DNA from: Terrimonas ginsenosidimutans
Lineage (GTDB): Bacteria > Bacteroidota > Bacteroidia > Chitinophagales > Chitinophagaceae
Assembly (NCBI RefSeq): GCF_022012415.1
Contig: NZ_JAKLTR010000009.1
Location: 214,266 to 278,265 of the forward strand
Direction of reading: 5' to 3'
DNA length: 64,000 bases
Shown in pieces: positions 44,191 to 53,567 of this stretch. The number at the start of each line of letters is the position of its first letter. The first letter of the stretch is position 1. A program made the translations under genes and the position numbers. Under the pieces are notes generated by a model that saw nothing but the letters and a program-made list of their open reading frames with translations, did no database searches and was not told the origin of the DNA.

Positions 44191-44378
44191 ATATCCAGAT
44201 TATAATATTGTCTAATTCTAATACAGGTTTAATGTCGCACAAATCTTTAGATTAACCTTAACACACCTCCACATACTATTTGAAACCGGTAAATGTAACT
44301 TCGGTACACAAACGTTTGCGTAAAATTCAAGTCGCACAAAAGTAGTAACTTCGATTTTAACTAATAAACCCTTTTGCC

Positions 44379-45113
44379 ATGAGACCTTATATTTTATTTC
44401 TGGCCCTGGCCGCATTCTCTCTTGGTAGTTGCACCACAGCCTATAAAACCGGGCAGACAGTAGACGATGTTTACTACTCTCCCACCCGTCCTCAGGATGA
44501 ATATGTAGTTGCTCAGCAGCAGGATGACCGTTATTATGGTTCCACTCCTGACTACTATACAGACAGGTACCTGCGTATGCGTTCAACAAATCCATACCGC
44601 TGGTCGGCTCTGGATGATTACTATTTCAACAACCCTTTCGCTTATAATTACTACGGTTCTTATAACAACTGGTACAGTCCATGGAACAGCTATTGGGGAT
44701 GGAACAGTTATTACAACCCTTATTATGTGAGCCCGATCTTCATAAAGAACCCGGGAGGTTTTGCCGGTGTTCCGAGTCGTGCTACTGTATTCAATCCACG
44801 AAGCTATCTGAACACAAGCCCGATGAATATTAATCCGTCCAAGGGTAATGTATTGAATGGCGCTCCGAGAGGTACCAATATGTCTTACTACAACCCGAGT
44901 AACAACAACGGTGGTGGAAGCATCCGTTACAACAATACCAATTCACGAAATTATTCGAACAATAACTCCAGTAACAGCGGACGCAGCAATTACTCGCAGC
45001 CAAGCAATTCGACACCAACCCGGAGTTATACCCCATCTTCGAGCAGCAGTTCATCTTCAAGTGGTCGCGGTAGCAGCAGCGGTAGTTCAGGCGCTTCCAG
45101 ACCGCCAAGATAA
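44379..45113 (+). CDS. Tyr/Asn/Ser-rich lipoprotein of low complexity
   Basis: This 244-residue protein has a lipoprotein signal (ALAAFSLGSC, lipidated C18). The mature protein falls into a Tyr/Asn/Trp-rich region (about 45-125, e.g. NNWYSPWNSYWGWNSYY), a middle with PRSYLNTSPMNINPSKGN, and a C-terminal Asn then Ser tail (nine Ser in a row near 223-231, then SGRGSSSGSSGASRPPR). Such composition suggests a disordered or aggregative surface protein. I recognise no family. It is followed by a weak hairpin (about 45169-45214) and then the FadL-like barrel gene. Two copies of GTAACTTCG lie upstream (44295 and 44345). Confidence 0.83.
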   Translation: MRPYILFLALAAFSLGSCTTAYKTGQTVDDVYYSPTRPQDEYVVAQQQDDRYYGSTPDYYTDRYLRMRSTNPYRWSALDDYYFNNPFAYNYYGSYNNWYSPWNSYWGWNSYYNPYYVSPIFIKNPGGFAGVPSRATVFNPRSYLNTSPMNINPSKGNVLNGAPRGTNMSYYNPSNNNGGGSIRYNNTNSRNYSNNNSSNSGRSNYSQPSNSTPTRSYTPSSSSSSSSSGRGSSSGSSGASRPPR

Positions 45114-45168
45114 GCAGCAATAACCCGGGCATTGAAACGGATCTGGCCGTTTGTGCAAACTTTTGGGA

Positions 45169-45214
45169 GGAGGAATGGAATCTGAGTTTAATTACTTACC
45201 CTTCCTCCTTTTTT
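45169..45214 (+). terminator. Weak terminator-like hairpin
   Basis: GGAGGAA (45169-45175) can pair with TTCCTCC (45202-45208), followed by six T. The loop is long (26 nt), so efficiency is doubtful. Confidence 0.4.
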
Positions 45215-45292
45215 GTACCCTGTTGCCAGTAGCAGGTTGGCAATAGTATTCTTTATCGATTGTATTTCAGACGAACCTAAAATATTTGAACA

Positions 45293-46903
45293 ATGAATAC
45301 GCGAACTATTCATACACTGATCCAAAAAACGCGAATCGGAAAGCTCTGCCTGGTTGCAGGAATGATCTTTTCCACCGATACGGCATTTGCGCAGATCCCC
45401 GAAGACGTATTGAAATATTCATGGCAGCCGGTGAATGGGACCGCAAGGATCAATGCTGTGGGCGGTGCAATGGGCTCTCTTGGTGGTGATATCACGGCCA
45501 CCTTTGTAAACCCGGCAGGCCTTGCATTTTACAAAACCGGCGACCTGGTGATCAGCCCCGGCTTCAACTTCCAGAATAATAAGATCGATTTCCGCGGCAC
45601 ACCCAGTAGCAATTCAAAGGATAAAGCATTCAACCTCGGAGCATCGGGATATGTGGCGGGATGGCCCGGCCGTCGTGGAAAATGGACCAACCAGGCATTG
45701 AGCATTGCGGTAGCCAGAACAGCTAATTTCAATAGCAGTTATTCCTATTCCGGACTGAATGACTTCAGCTCAGGTGCTGAACAATATGCTGCCGAAGCAG
45801 CTTCGAGCGGTGTTAACCTGGACGATATGCCATTCAGCAACCGCGTATCCTTCGGTACAAGAATGGCCGCATGGAACTACCTGATCGACTCAGCTTCGCT
45901 TCCGGGTCATACCGGGCAGGACGTTATCAGCATGTCTATGTGGGATGCATTGAAGAATGGCGGTGATTATCTCGTCCGGCAATCACAGTGGACAGAAACA
46001 AGCGGAGGTATTACCGAGATCGCGCTTGGATATGCCGCAACAATGAATGATAAATTCTACCTGGGAGGTTCTCTCGGCGTGCCGATCGTTAATTATGAAA
46101 AGAAATCCCGCTTCCGCGAAGAAGATATGACAGGGAATACGAACAATAACTTCAATTTTTATGAACTGAATGAGACCTTTAAAACAAAAGGTGTTGGTGT
46201 TAACCTGAAACTGGGTATGATCGCAAAGCCTGCGGAATTCATCCGCCTTGGCCTGGCAGTTCATTCACCAACCTGGTATGCGATGGAGGATTCTTATTCC
46301 GGAACAATGTCTGTCAATCTTGATCAGTACCGCACTACTCCGGGTACAACAACCGTCACTTCCAATCAATTGCTGAATAATAACGAGCCTACTCCATTCT
46401 ATAAATACCAGCTGACCTCTCCGTGGAGATTTATGGTGAGCGGCTCTTATGTTTTAAGAGAAGCGGAAGACGTTAAGATGCAGAAAGGTTTTATCACGGC
46501 CGATGTTGAATATGTGACATATAAGTCAAATAAGTTTGCTAATGCAGATGATTCCGGCGATAATTCATACTACGAAGGGGTGAACGAAGTGATGAAGCAG
46601 TATTATAAAAACGCTTTCAATTTCAGACTGGGCGGAGAGTTGAAATTCACTACCATCATGACCCGCCTCGGATTCTCTTATCTCGGCAATCCCTATGCTG
46701 ATCCTGAACTCAAAGCAAACAAGATGTTTTTAAGCGGCGGCCTTGGATACAGAAATGCGGGTTTCTTTATTGACCTTACATATACGCACGCCCTCAGGAA
46801 AGATGTAGACTTCCCTTACAGATTGCCTGACAAGGCAAATACTTTTGCCACGATGAGAAACAATGGAAGTAACCTGATGCTGACAGTGGGTATCAAAATA
46901 TAG
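45293..46903 (+). CDS. FadL/OmpP1-like outer-membrane barrel protein
   Basis: This 536-residue protein has a long signal region (1-34, cleavage after DTAFAQ) and the N-terminal signature ARINAVGGAMGSLGGDITAT followed by FVNPAGLAFYKTGD, typical of FadL/TodX-type hydrophobic-compound channels and their Bacteroidetes relatives. Alternating strands run to the C-terminal SNLMLTVGIKI. FadL proteins take up long-chain fatty acids or aromatic hydrocarbons through the outer membrane; the substrate here is not predictable. It has its own strong terminator. Confidence 0.88.
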   Translation: MNTRTIHTLIQKTRIGKLCLVAGMIFSTDTAFAQIPEDVLKYSWQPVNGTARINAVGGAMGSLGGDITATFVNPAGLAFYKTGDLVISPGFNFQNNKIDFRGTPSSNSKDKAFNLGASGYVAGWPGRRGKWTNQALSIAVARTANFNSSYSYSGLNDFSSGAEQYAAEAASSGVNLDDMPFSNRVSFGTRMAAWNYLIDSASLPGHTGQDVISMSMWDALKNGGDYLVRQSQWTETSGGITEIALGYAATMNDKFYLGGSLGVPIVNYEKKSRFREEDMTGNTNNNFNFYELNETFKTKGVGVNLKLGMIAKPAEFIRLGLAVHSPTWYAMEDSYSGTMSVNLDQYRTTPGTTTVTSNQLLNNNEPTPFYKYQLTSPWRFMVSGSYVLREAEDVKMQKGFITADVEYVTYKSNKFANADDSGDNSYYEGVNEVMKQYYKNAFNFRLGGELKFTTIMTRLGFSYLGNPYADPELKANKMFLSGGLGYRNAGFFIDLTYTHALRKDVDFPYRLPDKANTFATMRNNGSNLMLTVGIKI

Positions 46904-46919
46904 TTCTTTGGATAAAACT

Positions 46920-46956
46920 AAAAAAGGAGTAAGAACGGCGTTCTTACTCCTTTTTT
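46920..46956. terminator. Bidirectional terminator after the FadL-like gene
   Basis: A 17-bp perfect stem (46920-46936 with 46940-46956) with a 3-nt loop, an A6 foot and a T6 foot around GGAGTAAGAAC. It lies between convergent genes and suits both. Confidence 0.93.
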
Positions 46957-47020
46957 ATTGCATGAATTGTTCCTGGTTGTTCAGCCCTTTTCCCCTTCAG
47001 TGAATGGAAGGTGAAGGCCG

Positions 47021-49564
47021 CTAGTCCATTGACTCATTGTTATCCCGTTTCTTGTTGGAAAGGGAGAAGTCTGATTTACCAAATTTGTAGCTGAATGAGA
47101 TACGGAAGCTGCGAACACTCCAGCGGCGATAAGATTCCTGGTAGAATGTTTCTGTGTCATAGATCGTTCCCCAGCGTCTAGTATTAAAGACGTCATTGAC
47201 TGAAAATGTGATCGTCGCTTTATTGTCTTTCAGAAAATCCTTACGCATTGCATAGTCGACGCTGTATTGCGGACGGCGCTTTCCCTGGGGAATTACTTCC
47301 GAGGATTCATATTCCCCTAGCAATTGGAACCCGAGGCCATTGAAGAAGGATGATTTTGTTGTTTCGATCTTATAGTTCGTACTGAGCTTTGCTTCCCAAT
47401 TAAATCCTTCATTGCTCAGATCAAGGTTATTGATCCGTGCTTTCACTGTGCGGTATTGCATATTCACTGTTGGTGTAATATCGAAATTCTTCCCGATCTT
47501 ATGTTGCACGGTAAACTCAGCGCCATACCGGTTGGTTGTACCGGCATTGATATAGGTGTTAAGTATTGCATTCGGATTAACACCGGCATTTTCCAGCTCC
47601 TGGTATTGCTGCGTGGTAATGGTATCACTGAATTCGGTGATATCATCAGGGTTATTCCTGAAATAAAGCACACCCAACCAATTACCCGATTTATAATTAT
47701 GGCTGTAGTTCAGCTCAAATGAATTGACAAACTCGGGTCTTAACGCCGGATTTCCCTGGCGGAGATTTGCCGGATCATTGATATCGATGAATGGATTCAG
47801 CTGCCAGAAATTCGGGCGGCGGATCCTTCTCGAATAATTGAACTGCAGCTGATCTTTTTCACTTAGTTCATGCGTAACAAACAAACTTGGGAATAATGCA
47901 TTCCAGATATTCTTCAGTTTCGAGGGGTATTCATATCCGAATTTAAAAGCGCTGTCTACCAGCAACCCATTAAATTTTGAATACTCCGCGCGTAAACCTG
48001 CCTGGTAAGAGAACTTTCCTATTTTGTTGGAATACGTACCATACAAAGCGTTTACCATTTCCTTGTACTCGTAGTTATTGCTCAGTGGAAGCTTTTGTTG
48101 CTGCCCGTTGCTGTTGGCAAACGCATCAAAACGGCTGTTGAAGAGGTTATGATAACTGCGCAGGCCTATTTCGATCTTTCCGTTCTCCCCGATGGGATCA
48201 GCATAATCAGCCTGGAATATTACCTGGTCAGAATTGCTGCTACCCCGATTATTCACAAGCGATGACGGGCGATAAACCTGCCCATCCGGGTAGCTGAACG
48301 CATTCAGGATGTCAGAGCGGTCGGTACTGCTGCCGTAGTTATAGTTCACATCAACCGTTAGCTCCTTTCCTGCTTCAGGAAAATTATGTTTAAAATTGAG
48401 GTTGGTGCCATTCCGCTTAAAAGTTGCTTTACCGTCTGCGGTTCTGCTTCCGTAATAGACCGGATTGAGGCTGGCATCGAGGTAGTCCTGATCCTGTACT
48501 TCATCATAACCAAATCGCCCGGTTCCCAGCTGCTGGGTGATGCTGATGGTATTGCGGTTGTCCAGGAAATAGTCAGCGCCCAGTCTCAATGAACCGAAAC
48601 GACGGATCCTGTCGTTCACAGATTCCTGGTTGAAATAATCACTGATCACTCCGTTCACTTTATTCTGCCGCTGCGCTTCACCCCTTGCCTTTCCACCGGA
48701 TTGATTATACCCACCGCTTAAAAAGAAATTGAACTTACCCTGGCGGACGTTCAGGTTCAGATTTCCGTTGGCAATTTTTGGAAGACCGATACCAATGGTC
48801 GCAAGACCATTCAGCCCGATTCGTTTATTTTTTTTCAGAACGATATTAATAATGCCGCCGGAGCTTGCCGCATCAAATTTGGCCGAAGGATTGGTGATCA
48901 GTTCGACGCGCTCGATATTATCTGCCGGGATCTGATCGAGTGATAAGATCGTAGGGCGTCCATCCACGAAGATCTGCGGTGATGAATTACGTAAAGTCAC
49001 ATTACCATCCACATCAACAGACACCGAAGGAATATTTTTCATCAGGTCGATCGCCGTACCACCCGTTGCAACCATGCTTTTTGACGCATTGAAGATCTTT
49101 CTGTCGATCCCCATTTCCAGTGCCGGCTTCACGGAAGTCACCACAACATTGCCAAGTTGCTTCACTTCTGCCTCAAGCGTGATATTACCGAGATCATTTC
49201 TGAATTTCTTTTGCTCAGCACCTTTTCCATAATCAGGCGTTACTTCCTGGTCTATCTGTGAAAACCCGATCGCGGAAATAGTCAGACGGAAGGTTTTTAA
49301 GGCCGGCAGGTTATCAAAACTGAAATCCCCGTTTGAACGGGTAAGCATTCCTGTTATGAGACTGTCTTTATTTCCTGCATCGTTGGCAAACAATTGTACT
49401 GAAGCTGCTTCAATGGGCTTGCCGGTATTTTTATCGATCAGTTTACCATAAATACGATTAGAGTTGACTTTTAAAACGGCAACATCAGACGGCTGTTCCC
49501 GCTCTTCCTGAGCATGCGATACGGAAAACATTATAACAAATAAACATGCTAGACAATACTTCAT
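47021..49564 (-). CDS. TonB-dependent-type outer-membrane beta-barrel receptor
   Basis: The ATG at 49564 (MKYCLACLFVIMFSVSHAQ) gives a clean signal peptide; a longer reading from 49612 adds 16 residues and is less likely. The 847-residue product has a carboxypeptidase-regulatory-like domain (about 35-125), a plug domain (VSVDVDGNVTLRNSSPQIFV near 180, then ERVELITNPSAKFDAASSGG near 215), and a C-terminal barrel of the OMP_b-brl_3 type ending ISFSYKFGKSDFS plus a short tail. These proteins bind unknown substrates, often peptides or metals. No SusD-like partner or regulator is adjacent. Confidence 0.93.
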   Translation of the reverse strand: MKYCLACLFVIMFSVSHAQEEREQPSDVAVLKVNSNRIYGKLIDKNTGKPIEAASVQLFANDAGNKDSLITGMLTRSNGDFSFDNLPALKTFRLTISAIGFSQIDQEVTPDYGKGAEQKKFRNDLGNITLEAEVKQLGNVVVTSVKPALEMGIDRKIFNASKSMVATGGTAIDLMKNIPSVSVDVDGNVTLRNSSPQIFVDGRPTILSLDQIPADNIERVELITNPSAKFDAASSGGIINIVLKKNKRIGLNGLATIGIGLPKIANGNLNLNVRQGKFNFFLSGGYNQSGGKARGEAQRQNKVNGVISDYFNQESVNDRIRRFGSLRLGADYFLDNRNTISITQQLGTGRFGYDEVQDQDYLDASLNPVYYGSRTADGKATFKRNGTNLNFKHNFPEAGKELTVDVNYNYGSSTDRSDILNAFSYPDGQVYRPSSLVNNRGSSNSDQVIFQADYADPIGENGKIEIGLRSYHNLFNSRFDAFANSNGQQQKLPLSNNYEYKEMVNALYGTYSNKIGKFSYQAGLRAEYSKFNGLLVDSAFKFGYEYPSKLKNIWNALFPSLFVTHELSEKDQLQFNYSRRIRRPNFWQLNPFIDINDPANLRQGNPALRPEFVNSFELNYSHNYKSGNWLGVLYFRNNPDDITEFSDTITTQQYQELENAGVNPNAILNTYINAGTTNRYGAEFTVQHKIGKNFDITPTVNMQYRTVKARINNLDLSNEGFNWEAKLSTNYKIETTKSSFFNGLGFQLLGEYESSEVIPQGKRRPQYSVDYAMRKDFLKDNKATITFSVNDVFNTRRWGTIYDTETFYQESYRRWSVRSFRISFSYKFGKSDFSLSNKKRDNNESMD

Positions 49565-49711
49565 GACAACGGATTGATGTGATTGAGTTGGTGAAATGAG
49601 ACATTCTTTCAAAAGGTGACGTTCACGGGTGCAGATGAATTTACACGGGAAATGGTTCGATGGGGAGCATCTGTTCTAATCATATTCTAACTTAGTGAGC
49701 ATGTAAACAAC

Positions 49712-50620
49712 TTACCGGCGCATTTGTTCGCGAACATGTCCAATGATAGAGTCAAAATTTTGCGGGCTGAACCATGTGAATGCGGGGTCTTTTTTGAACC
49801 AGGTCATCTGGCGTTTGGAATAACGGCGTGTGTTCTGTTTGATCAGTTCGATCGCCCTTTCAAGGGTGATTGTGTTGTCGAAGCTGGCAAACAGTTCGGC
49901 ATAACCTACGGTTTGCAGGGCGTTAAGGCTGCGGAATGGCAGGAGGCTTTCCACCTCTTCAATCAGTCCGGCCGCGATCATATCATCCACCCGGGCATTG
50001 ATCCGCTGGTAAAGAAATTCCCTGGGAAGTTCCAGTCCGATCTTTATAATATTGAAATCACGAATGGCGGACCGGCCTGTTCTGAAATCGATCACTGACC
50101 GTCCTGTCGTTTCTACCACCTCCAGTGCGCGCATCATACGCTGGGGATTTTTCATTTCTCCTTTTTCAAAATACGCGGGGTCTTTTTCGCGCAGCTGTTC
50201 CTGCAGCCATTCCATTCCTTTTGCTTCGTATTGCGCGGTGATCCGGGCACGCACTTCAACCGGTACTGCCGGAACTTCGTCGAGTCCTTCACAAAAGGCT
50301 TTTATATACAGGCCGGTTCCACCTGCAAGAACAGCGATATCCTTTGTAAGAAAGATATCGCTGGCTTTTTGCAAAGAGTATTGTTCAAAGCTTGCGGCAG
50401 TGATCTCTTCTGTAATACTATGAGATGCGATGAAATCGTGATGGACCTGTCGCAGTTCCTCTTCTGAGGGACGCGCCACACCTATGGATAATTCGCGGAA
50501 GCACTGACGGCTGTCAGCCGAAATAATGGAGGTATCAAAGGCGAGTGCGAGGTCGATTGCAACCGCGGTTTTACCTACCGCGGTAGGTCCAGCAACAACA
50601 ATGACGGTCTTTTTGTACAC
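49712..50620 (-). CDS. miaA: tRNA dimethylallyltransferase
   Basis: This 302-residue enzyme transfers a dimethylallyl group to A37 of tRNAs reading UNN codons. P-loop GPTAVGKT spans 11-18; IISADSRQCFREL (about 34-46), AGGTGLYIKAF (about 100-110) and the tRNA-binding QTRRYSKRQMTWFKK-like segment (here NTRRYSKRQMTWFKKDP) are intact. The start is GTG, four bases after the stop of the preceding small gene, indicating an operon. No ATG gives a complete P-loop domain. Confidence 0.96.
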   Translation of the reverse strand: MYKKTVIVVAGPTAVGKTAVAIDLALAFDTSIISADSRQCFRELSIGVARPSEEELRQVHHDFIASHSITEEITAASFEQYSLQKASDIFLTKDIAVLAGGTGLYIKAFCEGLDEVPAVPVEVRARITAQYEAKGMEWLQEQLREKDPAYFEKGEMKNPQRMMRALEVVETTGRSVIDFRTGRSAIRDFNIIKIGLELPREFLYQRINARVDDMIAAGLIEEVESLLPFRSLNALQTVGYAELFASFDNTITLERAIELIKQNTRRYSKRQMTWFKKDPAFTWFSPQNFDSIIGHVREQMRR

Positions 50621-50623
50621 GGA

Positions 50624-51187
50624 TTATGCTTCTTCTTCGTCACCACCCTGCGATTCTTCACCAAGTCCAAGATCTTCACCATCTTCATCTTTCTCACCGA
50701 AGCCATCGCCCACCGAGCTGAGATCGTACTTCTCTTCCACATCGGCAAACTTTTCACCAAGCAACCCTTTGGTTCCGTACTGGCTGGGAGCAATACCTTC
50801 CACCCGTACGGTAGAGGGATAACTGATCTTGGGATTTTCTTCTTTGGAGACATTGATCAGCTCAACAAGGAAAGTCCAGTTCTTATTAAAATCGTAGAGA
50901 TAGATAAATTTTTGATTAGGATCCCTGATCTCTGAACCTATGGAGGTTTCAGCCATCAGCAATGGTGGAGCTTTATATTCTTTATCATACTTCTCCAGGC
51001 TGATCTCCCGGCCGCGTTGCCAGTGGTCATTACTTCTGAAAAAAGTAGCTTTATGTTTGCTGTCAAACTCGTAAGCCTTCAAAATAGTATCGTTCAACTC
51101 CCGGAAGGTTTGCGTATGACGGATCGCAACGTCTCTGTATACGCTTTCGTCCTCTTCAAAATAAATCCTGAATTTAAGAATTGCCAT
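50624..51187 (-). CDS. pRiA4b ORF-3-like protein with acidic tail
   Basis: This 187-residue cytoplasmic protein matches the plasmid pRiA4b ORF-3 / IS1096 passenger-like family (PF07929): KFRIYFEEDESVYRDVAIRH, FRELNDTILKAYEFD, and FLYDFN-like YLYDFNKNWTFLVELI near 98-113. The name comes from mobile elements but the family is widely chromosomal and of unknown function; there is no sign of transposition here. The C-terminal 30 residues are strongly acidic (GEKDEDGEDLGLGEES). It is the first gene of an operon with miaA. A -7 element (51192-51199) lies four bases before its ATG. Confidence 0.87.
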   Translation of the reverse strand: MAILKFRIYFEEDESVYRDVAIRHTQTFRELNDTILKAYEFDSKHKATFFRSNDHWQRGREISLEKYDKEYKAPPLLMAETSIGSEIRDPNQKFIYLYDFNKNWTFLVELINVSKEENPKISYPSTVRVEGIAPSQYGTKGLLGEKFADVEEKYDLSSVGDGFGEKDEDGEDLGLGEESQGGDEEEA

Positions 51188-51191
51188 AGCA

Positions 51192-51199
51192 CAAATTTA
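51192..51199 (-). promoter_or_regulatory. Candidate -7 element for the pRiA4b-like / miaA unit
   Basis: The minus strand reads TAAATTTG, matching TAnnTTTG, four bases before the ATG at 51187, so transcription would start at or next to the start codon. Confidence 0.4.
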
Positions 51200-51373
51200 T
51201 GGGTTATGATCCAGAGCTGAACCCCGGGGGATTTCAAAATTAAAAAGTTTGGAGATAAGTTCCGCATTATCGATGACCGATGTTGTATGGCTGGGAAAGA
51301 AAGCGGAATCGGGCAACAATGATCGGATACTGACCATTTCTGCAGACCGGCGGTCTACTATCGTGCATCGCCT

Positions 51374-52807
51374 CTATGCCACTCCGATCTCTCTTGCCTT
51401 CGCCGTCACAAACTCCAGCGCTGCTTCATAGGTATTGGGGATCAGTCCATCGAGGATCGCGTCTTTGAGGGCATCTTTCAGTATTCCTACGGGTTTGGAG
51501 GGAGATAGCCCGAATAATTCCATGATCATGTCACCACTCAGCGGAGGTTGCCAGCTTCTCACATGGTCTTTCTCTTCCACTTCCCGGCAGCGCTGCCGGA
51601 CAAGTTGGAAATTCTCCAGGTAACGTTTTACTTTCTGCTTATTTTTTGACGTAATATCTGCCTCACAGAGCATCATTAGTCCATCAAAATCCTCACCTGA
51701 ATCAAAAAGAAGCCTCCTGATCGCGGAATCAGTGATATTTTCCTTTGTCAGACTGATCGGCCTGAGATGTAATTCCACCAATTTCCGGACCAAACGCATT
51801 TTCTCGTGTTGCGGCAATTTCAGCTTCGCAAAGATCTTGGGCACCATCCTCCCTCCCACGGCTTCATGCCCATGGAATGTCCACCCATGCCCTTCTTCAA
51901 ACTTTTTAGTAGCAGGTTTGGCGATATCATGCAATATGGCTGCCCATCTCAGCCATAGATCATTTGTTTTAACGGAGATGTTATCCAGCACCTGAAGTGT
52001 ATGATAAAAATTGTCTTTATGTCCGTGACCGTCTTTATATTCCGCTCCTGCCAGATCAACCATCGGCGGAAAGATGATCTGAAGTAATCCTGTTTTGTAC
52101 AACAGATCGAACCCAATGGAAGGCTTTGGAGAAAGTATGATCTTATTCAGTTCGTCCGTGATGCGTTCCTGCGTAATGATCCCTATCCGTTTTGCATTCC
52201 GGGCAATAGAGTCAAGTGTATTTTCTTCGATGACAAATTGAAGCTGCGTCGCAAAACGGATCGCGCGCATCATCCGCAGCGGGTCATCACTGAATGTCTG
52301 ATCAGGTGCCAGCGGCGTTTTGATCATTTTCTCATCCAGATGGCGGACACCGCCGAACGGATCGATCAATTTGCCAAAATCGTTCTTATTCAAACTTATC
52401 GCCAACGCGTTGATGGTAAAGTCACGGCGGTTCTGATCGTCTTCCAGCGATCCGGGCTCTACTTTCGGATTTCGGGACTCAAACCGGTAGCTTTCTTTAC
52501 GGGCTCCCACAAATTCCACATCGAAGAAATTCTCTTCGCCATGCTCACCCATATTTACTTTAATATGCGCAGTGCCGTAAGTTTTGAAGAAATTAACGGA
52601 AGGTACAGGGCTGAAAAGTTTCGCTACTTCGTTTGCCAACGCAATGCCGTCACCAACACAAACGATATCTGCATCCTTTGTGGGACGTTCCAGTATCTTG
52701 TCACGCACATAACCTCCTACAAGGTACGCAGGCACCTTCAGCGTTTCAGCTGCCGCTGAAATTCTCTTCAACAATGAGATCTCTTTATCTGAAAAATTAA
52801 TTTCCAT
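51374..52807 (-). CDS. CCA-adding tRNA nucleotidyltransferase with HD domain
   Basis: The ATG at 52807 (MEINFSDKEISLLKR) gives 477 residues; a reading from 52984 adds 59 unconserved residues across the promoter. The class II nucleotidyltransferase head shows LVGGYVRD (29-36) and the metal-binding DADIV (45-49), then RRDFTINAL near 130 and RMMRAIRFATQL near 178. A central HD phosphohydrolase-like domain follows (AAILHDIAKP). It adds or repairs the tRNA 3' CCA end. The preceding TATCTTTG lies six bases from the ATG. Confidence 0.95.
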   Translation of the reverse strand: MEINFSDKEISLLKRISAAAETLKVPAYLVGGYVRDKILERPTKDADIVCVGDGIALANEVAKLFSPVPSVNFFKTYGTAHIKVNMGEHGEENFFDVEFVGARKESYRFESRNPKVEPGSLEDDQNRRDFTINALAISLNKNDFGKLIDPFGGVRHLDEKMIKTPLAPDQTFSDDPLRMMRAIRFATQLQFVIEENTLDSIARNAKRIGIITQERITDELNKIILSPKPSIGFDLLYKTGLLQIIFPPMVDLAGAEYKDGHGHKDNFYHTLQVLDNISVKTNDLWLRWAAILHDIAKPATKKFEEGHGWTFHGHEAVGGRMVPKIFAKLKLPQHEKMRLVRKLVELHLRPISLTKENITDSAIRRLLFDSGEDFDGLMMLCEADITSKNKQKVKRYLENFQLVRQRCREVEEKDHVRSWQPPLSGDMIMELFGLSPSKPVGILKDALKDAILDGLIPNTYEAALEFVTAKAREIGVA

Positions 52808-52813
52808 GAAGTG

Positions 52814-52821
52814 CAAAGATA
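52814..52821 (-). promoter_or_regulatory. -7 element of the CCA gene
   Basis: The minus strand reads TATCTTTG, ending six bases before the ATG at 52807. By the spacing seen at the SRP RNA gene the transcript would start at the ATG itself. Confidence 0.55.
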
Positions 52822-53000
52822 TTGTCTGAATTTTCTTTTTTGCCCGGATGCCAAAAAAAGAAAAGATCGTCCTGGAGGATGCCTGCAGGGGTTTCAGTAA
52901 TGATAAGCGTCTCCGGATCGCAACCGATCTCCCTCCGGTACAACGATCCATCAAAAAAATGACGGGCGTGGGAGTTGTTGCCAACAGAGGTCCACCGCTC

Positions 53001-53567
53001 TCAGGGTCGTATTACCTGCACACGCCCATTCTCCCATTTGATAATAGCCGATGGAACCGCTATGGTCTCATCCTCCTGCCGATACTGTACCACATAATCA
53101 ACACCACTTTTGATCTCATCCGACACCTGTTTAAAAAATGGCGCAGACGGTTGCCCGGAAATATTGGCTGACGTGGATACAATAGGTTTACGGAAACGTT
53201 TAAGCAAATGTCTGCAGAATGGTTCCTGGCAGAGGCGGATCGCAATGCTGCCATCTGCGCCGATCAGGTTGTCTGCCAGACCGATTGCTCCATCATAGAT
53301 CACTGTCGTGGGTTTGGTGGTTTGTTGCAGGTAGTCGAAGACAGAAAGATCCGCACCGGCCACATACTGTAAAACGTCACGTTCATCAGCAAGCAGCACG
53401 ATCAGTGCCTTTTCATCTGCCCGCTGCTTCAGGGCGTATACTTTCTGCACTGCTTCCTGATTCGTGGCATCACAACCGATCCCCCAGATCGTATCTGTGG
53501 GGTAAAGGATCAGGCCCCCTTCCGAAAGCGTTTTTAAACACTGGTCTATATCCTGTTGAAAATCCAT
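53001..53567 (-). CDS. L-threonylcarbamoyladenylate synthase (TsaC/Sua5/YrdC family)
   Basis: This 188-residue enzyme makes threonylcarbamoyl-AMP for t6A37 modification of tRNA. Conserved parts: YPTDTIWGIGCDATN (about 22-36), the KxR pair in YALKQRADEKALIVLL (about 44-59), IAIRLCQEPFCRHLL and IVSTSANISGQPS (about 129-141). It is the short TsaC type without the Sua5 C-terminal domain. Its ATG overlaps the stop of the glycosyltransferase gene by one base. Confidence 0.94.
   Translation of the reverse strand: MDFQQDIDQCLKTLSEGGLILYPTDTIWGIGCDATNQEAVQKVYALKQRADEKALIVLLADERDVLQYVAGADLSVFDYLQQTTKPTTVIYDGAIGLADNLIGADGSIAIRLCQEPFCRHLLKRFRKPIVSTSANISGQPSAPFFKQVSDEIKSGVDYVVQYRQEDETIAVPSAIIKWENGRVQVIRP

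Noticed and set aside
44295..44353. Two copies of GTAACTTCG 50 nt apart upstream of the Tyr/Asn-rich lipoprotein
   Set aside because: They resemble weak -7 elements, but spacing to TTTG is outside the usual range and a nine-base direct repeat can occur by chance.
50624..51187. IS1096 passenger-like gene as sign of a transposon
   Set aside because: The family is common as a chromosomal gene; no transposase, terminal inverted repeats or target duplication were seen around it.
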